Both the position numbers and the translations under genes were made by a program. The notes beneath the pieces are model-generated. The model was given only the letters and a program-made list of their open reading frames with translations, did no database searches and was not told the origin of the DNA. This document shows positions 17,438-26,300 of a stretch of 58,693 bases of DNA, piece by piece (the stretch's first letter is position 1; each line of letters opens with the position of its first letter). This DNA is from JAIBDK01 sp965261915 (GTDB taxonomy: Bacteria; Pseudomonadota; Gammaproteobacteria; Arenicellales; Poriferihabitantaceae). The stretch lies in the NCBI GenBank assembly GCA_965261915.1, contig CBDHDW010000008.1, positions 1 through 58,693 on the forward strand, written 5' to 3'.

Positions 17438-19084
17438 TTAATAACCATCGCCACCGCCACCACCATTGCTACCACCCCCCTCACCGCTACCCGCGCCATT
17501 ACCATCCCCGCCGAACTCAAGATCGCGACCATTTTCGGTGACGCGGCGGGTGACCGCAGAATCCCGGCCCCAGCCGTCGAGGGTGAAGTAAGTACAGAGA
17601 CCCTCATGGCAGGATTTGTATAGATTTGGCTTCTTCCGCGGCGGTGCGGGTCTGCGGCAGGTGTTTGATTTCAGCGTCCACTCACCACGGCGTATAAATT
17701 GATGAGAACTCGCGTAGGTTCTTTCATAACCGTAGGTGGCAAAATCTTGTTTGTAGTATTTCTCAAGGCTCTCATAGTTCATCGAGCCTATGTCACCTGC
17801 TTTTGTGCAAGCTGCGGTCTTTGTTTTTACAACTTCGTGATGGCGCAAGAGCCGACTACAGGTATCTTCTTTAACTTGCCAATCCGTATAGGATGTTACA
17901 TCAATGGGGGCACGGTCCCAGTCGTATGACTGCGTCAACACTTTCTTGAAACGCTGCTCGATGTATGTGCCATCTGTATACTTGATTACGCTTCTGTAAG
18001 CTGGCACCGGGTAAACATCCTGGCAGGCCAATTGTCTGGTTTCTTCGGTTTTGGTGAAGTCTGTATCAACATTGAACTGAACGGGCGCACTATCACAAAA
18101 ATCAAAGTACAATTCACCGCGTGGATTTGATGTTAAAGACCCGTTTTTATCAACAACCACGGTGATAACCTTATACGGGTCATCCGGGTTTTTTATTTCT
18201 TTCGTGCGATACCGGTAAGTCGCCGCTGCAGGGTGCACTTTACCGGCAACTGTTTTTTGACACGTTTGATCAGGCGCATAAAACCAGGCATCTCTTGGCT
18301 CCCGACAATGCGTGCGCCCTGGCACGGCCGTCCACGCGCTATGCCTTATTTCACCAACAAGTTTATTGGTTCGACTAACGGGCTTGAATGTCCTGCGCTC
18401 TTGACGAATACCAACGCCAAGCTTCGGGCTCTCACAGGGTATTGTGCGAAACCGTTTAAACTCCAGAGTTTGGAAATACAGGCCCTTTGCAATAGCATTG
18501 CCCATCATCGCCACCCCGCCGCGCGGTAAGGGGGTGGCGTAGTCAGTATCTATACAGGCCGGTATTGGAATTTCCTTGCCTAATTGTGTGGTTAAGGAAT
18601 TTTCATTAATGAGACCAAGAAGCCTTGGCGCACCTGAAACGTTCACCCTGCCATCGCGCATGTAGCGCACGCGTTGAGCGGCACGGATTTGGGCAGGCTT
18701 GATGTTCGACTTGAAGTTATTCGTCGCATAATAAACCACCAGAAAGTCGTCACATAGACGCGCACGCACTCCCCAGTCGGTTACTTTGCGGCCATCAAGA
18801 CGCGGAAAAAACCCTTCCGGAATTACATCGCTTGTCTCTAGCGTATCCAAGGCATCCTGGCCGCCAGAGCTAGCGTCCCAAACCTGCATCTTGTAGAGCA
18901 TATCCGAATAGGTGAACGTCAGAAGGTCGGCGTAGTTGGCCGTTATACCGAAACGCACATGCGCGGCTTCATCCTCTTGAGCCACAACAACAGAGTGCAG
19001 TGACAACAAGCACAGCGCAGAGGCTGTAGACGCTTTTAGAATACGGGCGGCACGCTTTAAAATATGATCGACAAGTTTAAACAT
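17438..19084 (-). CDS. Large exported Cys-rich protein of the pilus operon
   Basis: A 548-residue protein with a signal peptide (ALCLLSLHSVVVAQ before EDEAAH). The mature part has about 13 Cys and many Y/R residues. The C-terminus is glycine-rich (GGDGNGAGSGEGGGSNGGG), which may be a flexible tail. It overlaps pilO by one base at its start and is followed by the split gene. No homologue of R64 PilM can be recognised; the protein is far longer than PilM (about 145 residues). A role on the cell surface or as an adhesin linked to the pilus is inference from the context. Confidence 0.6.
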   Translation of the reverse strand: MFKLVDHILKRAARILKASTASALCLLSLHSVVVAQEDEAAHVRFGITANYADLLTFTYSDMLYKMQVWDASSGGQDALDTLETSDVIPEGFFPRLDGRKVTDWGVRARLCDDFLVVYYATNNFKSNIKPAQIRAAQRVRYMRDGRVNVSGAPRLLGLINENSLTTQLGKEIPIPACIDTDYATPLPRGGVAMMGNAIAKGLYFQTLEFKRFRTIPCESPKLGVGIRQERRTFKPVSRTNKLVGEIRHSAWTAVPGRTHCREPRDAWFYAPDQTCQKTVAGKVHPAAATYRYRTKEIKNPDDPYKVITVVVDKNGSLTSNPRGELYFDFCDSAPVQFNVDTDFTKTEETRQLACQDVYPVPAYRSVIKYTDGTYIEQRFKKVLTQSYDWDRAPIDVTSYTDWQVKEDTCSRLLRHHEVVKTKTAACTKAGDIGSMNYESLEKYYKQDFATYGYERTYASSHQFIRRGEWTLKSNTCRRPAPPRKKPNLYKSCHEGLCTYFTLDGWGRDSAVTRRVTENGRDLEFGGDGNGAGSGEGGGSNGGGGGDGY

Positions 19085-20313
19085 TAAGCTGGTGTTTCCT
19101 CTTCTGAATGCGGCGCAACCCGGTGGATGATTTCAAGCTCTTTGAACGTGAGTTTGATGTGACGCTTTACGCGGCTCAAACTTTTGATACTCGCGGTTTT
19201 AAGACTGGAGACACGGCGTAAGACTTCGCCTAATGCGGCAGACGTGGTCACTGTAACGGTCGAAACACCATTAATGTCGCCTTGACGGATACCATCCTCA
19301 ATGCCCAAAAACGTGTTTTCAATCCTGTATTTTATTGAAGGCGCAGCTTCGCTGGATGTTTGATCTTTAACCTGCGTATAAGGCTTTAAGCCTACGTCAA
19401 ACGGTATAAAGACCAAAAGCGTTTTGTCAGAAACCTGCGTTTTGTGCGGCCAATCCGCATAGACCAGCTCTGCGGCACGCGCAGATAAAATCTCGTTATG
19501 CTTTGGATTCAGGGTGAACACCTTAAACGCCGCCGCCGGTTCTTTTAGAATGCCGCGCAATTGTGGGTCGTCCATGAGCTGTGTGGCGCATCCTTCATTA
19601 ACCAAACTCCAGCCTGGTACCGTTGGCCAGCTTTGAGAGAACGCCGCTTCACACCCTTTGGCAAAGGCTTCTACGTCTTCAACATATGGATATATTACAG
19701 TTTGGAGCTTTGCGGCCGCCGGTACATAGCTGTACCATTTCCACCCGAATTGACCGCTCGCGGATAATGCAACCACGACTGCAAGGCCCCCTAAAATGCG
19801 CTTTGTCGTTTTTGAGAATAGCGGCTTGCGCGGCTTAAACCCTGCGAACTCTCTTGGATCCAGCTTTGGATCTCGCAAAACGGCTATTGGGGTAAACGTA
19901 TTAATGTCGTTGGTTAAGCCATCGGAATATAGAATACGTTTGTGACTGCTCTTTGGCAGTTCAGCAATGTATTGTAGAAGGTCGGACCTGGTTTCAAAAA
20001 TATGCTCAGGCTCTAACGCAGGCCGTCCTTTCTCAAGTGTTGCAGTCAGCCAGATTGCGTTACTTTTGTCCTCAAAAGCAATCAAAACACTGCCATCTTG
20101 TTCTTCCTGATCAAGTTCAGACACAACAAGAGCCAGTAGCGGCGGGAGCCCGACAAATCCATCCCTGCCTTTTATTGATGCAGTGCGGTTACCCCAAGTC
20201 AGTTCGAGTTGTGATTTACCCGTCAGGTGCGAAGCAATATTATCAGATTTAAGCTCCCACTGTAGATTGCACAGACATGGAATTCCGCCGTAGCTTGTTA
20301 ATCTTGCGTCCAT
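19084..20313 (-). CDS. pilO: Pilus assembly protein PilO
   Basis: A 409-residue bitopic membrane protein. About 165 residues on the cytoplasmic side are followed by a single membrane helix (ILGGLAVVVALSASGQFGW) and a periplasmic domain of about 220 residues. This is the layout of type IVb PilO/TcpD-like proteins that join the platform to the secretin. It overlaps pilN and the downstream gene by one base on each side. The assignment rests mainly on layout and gene order, with GGIPCLCNLQWELKSDN and the domain plan being consistent. Confidence 0.75.
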   Translation of the reverse strand: MDARLTSYGGIPCLCNLQWELKSDNIASHLTGKSQLELTWGNRTASIKGRDGFVGLPPLLALVVSELDQEEQDGSVLIAFEDKSNAIWLTATLEKGRPALEPEHIFETRSDLLQYIAELPKSSHKRILYSDGLTNDINTFTPIAVLRDPKLDPREFAGFKPRKPLFSKTTKRILGGLAVVVALSASGQFGWKWYSYVPAAAKLQTVIYPYVEDVEAFAKGCEAAFSQSWPTVPGWSLVNEGCATQLMDDPQLRGILKEPAAAFKVFTLNPKHNEILSARAAELVYADWPHKTQVSDKTLLVFIPFDVGLKPYTQVKDQTSSEAAPSIKYRIENTFLGIEDGIRQGDINGVSTVTVTTSAALGEVLRRVSSLKTASIKSLSRVKRHIKLTFKELEIIHRVAPHSEEETPA

Positions 20314-21977
20314 TACTTGCCCCCCCGGCTATGGGCAATGAGGGAGGGGCGCACAAAAACAATCATGCGGATTTTCTGAACCCGTGATTTATTGCTGCCC
20401 CCAAGGCCTATAAATTTTGCAATACCCGTGCCAGCTTGCGTGCGTCTTGCAACCTCTTGTTCATAGCCCGAGAGAATTAAGGTTTCTCCCGGGGCTAACA
20501 CGCTGTCGTTTTGAATGGCGCGTTGATCAATCACAGGAAGCTGAACCGTGCTTCCCCCTGATGTAAAGCTGTTCAGGCTGGTCAAATCATTTTGCAAAAT
20601 GGTCAGTGAAAGCTGAATTTGGTTGTTATCAATAAGGCGCGGCAGGGCGTGTATGGAAACACCTGTGTCAACGGTGGCGGTTTGCACTTCCGTTGTATTG
20701 CCACTGTCACTTGTTGTTGTTTTAGTGCGCGCCACATAGTTTGTAGAGCGGGTTAAAACAATTGGAGACACAACACCGCTTTGGGCTATCGTGCTGCCTA
20801 AGCGGTAATCCACCACAGCCCCATTGGTTGCCAGGGCTTTGAAGTTCACCGCAGAATTGCCGCGTGAGAGTGTTATAACACCATTGCCAGTCACCGCACC
20901 TGCCGCACCAAGTAACCCTGCCGTATTGCCGCCGTCTGTTTTTGCCAGATTAAGGCCAACGCCAAAGTCATCGGATTTATCGGCATCCACAAAATAGATA
21001 GCCACTTCCAAGCCAATGCGTGTGGCATAGGTGATCTGGTAATCTTTAATCACACGCTGCGCCGCCTTTTGGACAGACGGTGGGCCAAAGATGGTTACGC
21101 GACCTGCGTTCCTGCTTAAGGTCATAGACGCTGGTGACGGAACCACTGGTTTTAGAGCAGCCTCAAGTTCTGCCCATGGGTCTTGTGATGTATTCTTGGT
21201 TAAAGACACGGAACGTGTTGCGCCTGATGTACCGCTGACACCTGCAACAGATGTGCTGAACTCTGTAGAATTGGCAGGAATGGGCAGCTTGTAGGTTTCT
21301 GTAACCATACGGTTGAAGGTGATGGCTGTGCCATCATACTTCCAGCCGATGTCCATACGGGCAGAGACAATATCCAGGAACTTTGAAAGTGCGCCTTCAT
21401 GGGTTATTTTGAGTGCCCCGCCAATAGGAAAACCCATCAAGTCGCCAGTGGGCGTTAAAGTGCGCTTGCGAATATTCACAGGAATACCTGTTTCGCTTGC
21501 AATGTATTTTGCGATAGCATCAATGTCTGTTGGTTTTTTAAGATCGGCCTTAAAGCCGCGCGCGCCTTCCAGTTTTTTTGGTAAGGGCTTACCGCTGCGT
21601 GTTCCGTGATCAACCTTTACGGCTTCACCATAATAAGGCTGTGCTTCGAACAGGACTTCGCCGCGCTGTGCTGCACGTAGCTGGCGTTGTTGCTCTGCTG
21701 TCAGATTGCTGATTTTAGCAACTGCATTGTTTGCGTCTTTGGTTGTTTGGCAAGCCACAAGAACACCACATAGAGCCGTAGCAACCATAAGGCGGGCAAA
21801 GCGCCCCAAATTAGAGCTGAACGACTTTTCTTTGATATCATATCTCATGTGCTTCGCTGGACTGACAGCGCATTTCATGCGCGAGAAGTTCAGAGACCGC
21901 ATATGCGTAGCTTGTGCATTCTGGAAAAGCACATGACCAAAATTAAGTCGTTCAGCTCTATAATATGGCTTGTTCAC
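20313..21977 (-). CDS. pilN: Outer-membrane secretin lipoprotein PilN, with MITE-encoded N-terminal insertion
   Basis: A 554-residue secretin. The lipobox LVAC (Cys at residue 76) follows the hydrophobic stretch MVATALCGVL. The N-domains include TDIDAIAKYIASETGIPVNI, and the C-terminal secretin core contains VSIHALPRLIDNNQIQLSLTI, then LPVIDQRAIQNDSVLAPGETLILSGY. It forms the pilus exit ring. The first codon is the GTG at 21977, which overlaps the stop of pilL. A 145-bp element plus one TA (21812-21960) adds exactly 49 codons after residue 6. Removing it restores MNKPYYNLGRFARL, a compact lipoprotein signal. Alternatively translation now starts at ATG 21848 inside the element (MRYDIKEK), giving a 33-residue signal. 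Confidence 0.85.
   Translation of the reverse strand: MNKPYYRAERLNFGHVLFQNAQATHMRSLNFSRMKCAVSPAKHMRYDIKEKSFSSNLGRFARLMVATALCGVLVACQTTKDANNAVAKISNLTAEQQRQLRAAQRGEVLFEAQPYYGEAVKVDHGTRSGKPLPKKLEGARGFKADLKKPTDIDAIAKYIASETGIPVNIRKRTLTPTGDLMGFPIGGALKITHEGALSKFLDIVSARMDIGWKYDGTAITFNRMVTETYKLPIPANSTEFSTSVAGVSGTSGATRSVSLTKNTSQDPWAELEAALKPVVPSPASMTLSRNAGRVTIFGPPSVQKAAQRVIKDYQITYATRIGLEVAIYFVDADKSDDFGVGLNLAKTDGGNTAGLLGAAGAVTGNGVITLSRGNSAVNFKALATNGAVVDYRLGSTIAQSGVVSPIVLTRSTNYVARTKTTTSDSGNTTEVQTATVDTGVSIHALPRLIDNNQIQLSLTILQNDLTSLNSFTSGGSTVQLPVIDQRAIQNDSVLAPGETLILSGYEQEVARRTQAGTGIAKFIGLGGSNKSRVQKIRMIVFVRPSLIAHSRGGK
21812..21960. mobile_element. MITE-like palindromic element inserted in pilN
   Basis: A 145-bp element (21814-21958) with perfect 14-bp terminal inverted repeats, AAGTCGTTCAGCTC and GAGCTGAACGACTT. 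It is flanked on both sides by TA, the target duplicated by IS630/mariner-type transposases. The inside carries the dispersed palindromic modules seen elsewhere on the plasmid (for example GCGCATTTCATGCGC and TGGACTGACAG). With one TA it adds 147 bp, a multiple of three, and contains no stop in the pilN frame. Confidence 0.8.
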
Positions 21978-22513
21978 AGAGCTGATCCAATCTTGATAAC
22001 CTTGTTTGAAAAGACACGCACGGATGGCGGATGACCTTGAGAGCTAAACCCTTTGATCACGTGTTCGAGGGCCTCTTCAAAACTGCCGACTTTTGTTAGG
22101 GGTACTTTGAGCTGCCAAGCGCCCGTGCCAGTTGCGATGACTGTATAGCCCGCCTCTTTACCCCAGCGTTTAATCACGTCTGTGAGGTATTCATCTGACT
22201 GCGCCTTCCAAACGGAGGGCGATACCGTAGCCGTGTTATTAGTTTGGTGGGGTAGTTCAGAGGTGATGAAATGACCGTTGGTGTCGAATTTAAGAACGCC
22301 AGCGCTTAGGTTGGACTGGCGGGTTGTATCATTCGCAAACGTGAGGACTTCGGCTAGGGTGGGGGATGTGTGAAGTAAAAACAGAGACGCAAGTAAGGTC
22401 GGTGTGGGTGATATCTTTACAGATAAGATAGTACTGAAAAAAGAACTATAGCACGTGCGGTTCGCAGATATTTTCTTTGTCAACACTAAGCCGTAAAGGT
22501 TTACCCTTACCAA
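21974..22513 (-). CDS. pilL: PilL-like protein, TcpQ-type C-terminal domain (start unresolved)
   Basis: The C-terminal 75 residues (WKAQSDEYLTDVIKRWGKEA ... VRVFSNKVIKIGSAL) have the pattern of the TcpQ/PilL domain, which helps secretin assembly in type IVb pili. A hydrophobic stretch ending SPTLA before EVLTF is a probable signal peptide at about 22350-22420. No ATG lies between the upstream gene's frame and this signal. The coordinate given uses a TTG conserved in the parallel gene at 31123; a GTG at 22486 and the far ATG at 22729 are alternatives. The gene overlaps the stop of 22446-22775 in another frame. PilL of R64 is longer and is a lipoprotein. Confidence 0.62.
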   Translation of the reverse strand: MVRVNLYGLVLTKKISANRTCYSSFFSTILSVKISPTPTLLASLFLLHTSPTLAEVLTFANDTTRQSNLSAGVLKFDTNGHFITSELPHQTNNTATVSPSVWKAQSDEYLTDVIKRWGKEAGYTVIATGTGAWQLKVPLTKVGSFEEALEHVIKGFSSQGHPPSVRVFSNKVIKIGSAL

Positions 22514-22775
22514 ATTCTTGATGAATTGTCGTGATCGCGGGATAAAGGTTGAGCAATCTAATTTTTGGACCTGTTTTATCCATCTTCGATGCAACCAAAA
22601 TGTACGTATCACCCTTTGCTTCAATAAGCATTTGGTATTGTGGCACTCCTGAAGATGGAGAAAAGCCGACAAGCATAAATGAATATTCGAATGGTGTCTT
22701 TGATTTAACAAAATCACGGAGTCCCTCAAGAGCTATCAACGATATGTTTCTCTGATGTTTGAAGGTCTCACTCAT
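22446..22775 (-). CDS. Small leader gene of the pilus operon (paralogue of 30864-31190)
   Basis: A 109-residue protein, about 70% identical to the product of the gene heading the virB operon. Both share TFKHQR, LEGLRDFV, SKTPFEYSFMLVGF, YQMLIEAKGDTYI and the tail CEPHVL. No signal peptide, membrane segment or known DNA-binding motif is visible; the protein looks cytoplasmic and alpha/beta. GAGG precedes the ATG. It is the first gene of the pilus operon and lies directly behind the 75-bp conserved control region. An autoregulator or an assembly sensor are reasonable guesses. Confidence 0.72.
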   Translation of the reverse strand: MSETFKHQRNISLIALEGLRDFVKSKTPFEYSFMLVGFSPSSGVPQYQMLIEAKGDTYILVASKMDKTGPKIRLLNLYPAITTIHQEFGKGKPLRLSVDKENICEPHVL

Positions 22776-22850
22776 GAGACCTCATTTATTGTATTATAAT
22801 ACGTCGTGAAACTAGCCTAATGCCGTTTACCTATAATGTCTAGTAAAAGT
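22776..22850 (-). promoter_or_regulatory. Conserved control region of pilus operon
   Basis: These 75 bases differ from 30789-30863 (reverse orientation) at only three positions, fewer than expected from the roughly 70% identity of the proteins downstream. It contains the perfect palindrome GTATTATAATAC at 22791-22802, which overlaps a TATAAT-like -10 box and lies 15 bases before the start codon. This layout suits a repressor operator. Confidence 0.7.
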
Positions 22851-23001
22851 AAACCATTATATATACAAGCCACATCACACCTTGAAAGGTAATACCAACG
22901 GCCATATTTATCACGTGACCGCGAGGCCAAAAGTCGGTGGATTTGACGGGGAACATGGCAACACAATCTTGCCGTTTTTACCCTAGGGGGGGTCGAGTCC
23001 G

Positions 23002-23256
23002 GTAGGGGGCGGAATCCTACGCTAAGCGATATTCGGGTGCTTAAAGCCCCGATCGCCGCTAAAATTGCCCTACACAAGCCCATGAGAGCGTCCGTAAGGG
23101 GAGGTTGAACGGTCAGAGGTGCTATCACCCAGATGCCAATAAAAACACGGTTCTCAAATGCGTCATATGAATGGTACGTTGAAATTCTCAAAAGCGGAGC
23201 CTTATCCGTACGTTACACTAGTCGCCAGTACCTTAGCGTAGGATTCCGCCCCCTAC
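23002..23256. repeat. Perfect 25-bp inverted repeat flanking 205 bases
   Basis: The 25 bases at 23002-23026 (GTAGGGGGCGG...CTAAG) recur exactly, inverted, at 23232-23256. The enclosed segment shows no convincing gene. The pair lies directly upstream of the helicase fusion. No clear target duplication is seen outside the repeats. It could be a small non-autonomous element, a transcript-folding control region, or an invertible segment. Confidence 0.75.
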
Positions 23257-23327
23257 CCAAAGCGACAGGCCTGTCTCCCTTGCGGCGACGATGCCATACC
23301 GTTAATAATTAAGGAAAACTGGACGCA

Positions 23328-26300
23328 TTGGTGACAATGAACGAACCTTCTCAAGCACTACTAGCGCGATGCGTCTCAATTGATTTGGAAATCGACCCAA
23401 AATCGGCACGGATTTTTGCTATTGCTGGCGTTTGGCATCAAGATACTAAACCAGTCTTTAAGCATACTGGCAATTTGACAAAAGGCGTCCTTGATCACTT
23501 TGAAGAAATGCTCGCCAACGTAGATCACCTGATCGGCCACAATATCCTAAAGCACGATCTTCCACACTTAGTAGCGGCTCGCACTCGGCTTACAGAGCTC
23601 GTCCATGCGCCAATCGATACGCTCTGGCTGAATCCGCTCGCGTTTCCGCGCAATCCATACCATCATCTGGTTAAGCACTACCATGACGGTCGCCTTCAAG
23701 CTGGTCATGTAAACGACCCTGAGTTGGACGCCAAGCTGGTTTTCCAGGTTCTGGAAAACCAGATCAGAGCATTTATTGATCTGAATATCCAAGAACCTGA
23801 CGCGCTGGCAGCTTATCATTATCTGACAACACGGATGGAAGCGGCTGGGGGCTTCGATGCTGTATTCCGGCAGGTGCGTGCATCTGACATCCCTACTATT
23901 GCGGACGTAAAGGAAGCGATCCGCCGTTTGCTTTCGAGCCACGCCTGTGGTCTACGAGTCGAACAGACTTTGGGCAGGCTTTCTAATCCACAACTGGGCT
24001 GGCCAATGGCCTACGCCATTTCTTGGATTTCCGTTGCCGGCGGAGAATCGGTTATGCCGCCATGGGTGCGGGCGCAGTTTCGCGAAACATCGTTGATCGT
24101 AAAGCACTTGCGGGACAGTGCCTGCAAAAATCCCGATTGTGCTTGGTGTCGCGAGAAGAATGATCCAAGACGCGCTCTTACTCGTTGGTTTGGTTTTAAA
24201 AACTTTCGCTCCAAGCCAGCGGACAAGAATGGGTACCCCCTTCAGGAGCGCATTGTAGAAGAGACGATGCACGGCGAGAGCGTCCTTGGCATTTTGCCTA
24301 CAGGCACGGGAAAATCCATATGTTATCAAGTTCCGGCGCTTTCGAAATTCGACAAAACCGGGGTACTGACAGTCGTTATTTCGCCTCTGGTTGCGCTAAT
24401 GGCCGATCAAGTTCAAGGCCTTGAACGATCTGGAATTTCCTCTGCTGTCACCGTTAACGGCATGCTCTCAATGCCTGAGCGGCAGAATGCGCTTGAACAA
24501 GTGCGTCTGGGCGAAGCCGCGATACTTTTAATCTCTCCAGAACAGCTACGTAGCGTTTCGGTTCGGTCTATTCTGATGCAAAGGGAAGTGGGACTTTGGG
24601 TGTTGGATGAGGCGCATTGTGTCTCGAAATGGGGACACGATTTCCGACCCGACTACCGCTACATAGGCCGTTTCATTAAAGAGTTCTCGGGAGATCAGCC
24701 TCCCGCTCCTGTGCTTTGCTTGACTGCCACCGCCAAGCCAGAAGTAATGCACGATATTTCTGAACATTTTAAGTCTCGGCTCGGGTTGGACCTCATGCTT
24801 TTGGATGGAGGCGCAAAGCGGACCAATCTGATCTTCGAGGTGCGTGAGACCCAACGAATCACCAAACGAGCCGACATACTCGACGTGATTGAGGCGAAAT
24901 TGCCACTGGGAGGGGTTTCTGGTGCTGTAGTCTATTGCTCGACACGCGGCGAGACCGAACGAGTGGCAGAATACCTGAAACAGCATGGCTTATCCGCAGA
25001 GCACTTCCATGCTGGGCTTACACCGGAGGAAAAGCGCGACGTTCAAGAACGGTTTCGTGTTGGTGATCTGCGAGTGATTGCCGCAACCAATGCGTTTGGA
25101 ATGGGAATAGATAAACCCGACATTAGACTGGTTGTCCATGGCGACATCCCCGGTTCATTGGAAAACTACTTGCAAGAAGCAGGTCGCGCAGGGAGAGACC
25201 GGGATCAAGCAAATTGTGTACTCCTTTTCGATCCTGAGGATGTGGAGCGTCAATTCTCTCTCTCGGCTCGTTCACGGCTCGCACGGCATGAAATCGGTGC
25301 AATTCTTCGGGCGTTGCGCCGGCTGGGTGAGAAATCCGAAAAAAATAGTGACAAGACCAAGGGCCACAATGAGATAGTCGCCACTGCAGGCGAAATCGTT
25401 CGCTTCGAACGCGACTTGGAGTTTGAGCGAGACAGCACCACGGATGATACTCGGGTTAAGACCGCCGTGTCGTGGTTAGAGGATGCAAAACTACTTACCC
25501 GCGAAGAAAACCGGGTCCAAGTATTTCCGTCTTCTTTACGAATCCGCACGTTAAAAGAAGCGGAAGAGATTATTCGTAATGCTAGGGGAAGCATCACCGG
25601 TTCATGGCGTAAGCAGCTTCTTGATATAGCGCGTCATCTTATGAATGCGCCACCAGACCAGGGGGTTTCTACGGATGAATTAACTGGAGTCAGCGGCTTA
25701 AATGGGAGAGAGCTGAACAAAGCGTTATTTGATCTGGAAACGTTAGGTATCGCCCGCAACGACATGTCACTAACAGTGTTTGTGCATGTTGGAGTCGAAG
25801 GGCATTCGTTGCAAAGGCTAAATCAGGCTTCTAACCTAGAAACTGATTTGGTAGCCCTGATGAGAGAGGCTGCACCAGATGCCGAAAGCACAACGGGGTT
25901 GCCACTACATCAGGCTGAAACTTGTCAGAGCTTGCGTGACCAAGATCATAAAAAGGTTAGGCCTGATATTGTCCAAAAGCTTCTGCGTGGTATGGAACGC
26001 GATGGGCGTGACCAAGATGGTGGGGGAGGGAACATCCGGATGAGTAAGGCCTCACAGAATACATTTTTAGTATTTCTACAACGGTCATGGTCCGCTCTCG
26101 AACGGACCTCCACTGTCCGACGACAAGCAGCAGAACTTTTACTCCGACATTTGATGGATAATGTTGCCAAGGGTGCGCGTGGTAAAGATATCCAAGTCGA
26201 GACGACCATGGGCGACCTCCTTGCATCGCTTAATGGTGATGCCTTCCTGCGTAGCGAGGTGAATGACACAACAAAGCTTATGGATCGCGCTCTTTTGTGG

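Noticed and set aside
22817..23191. 124-residue minus-strand frame
   Set aside because: It covers the control region and part of the 25-bp inverted repeat, has no ribosome site and no recognisable motif.
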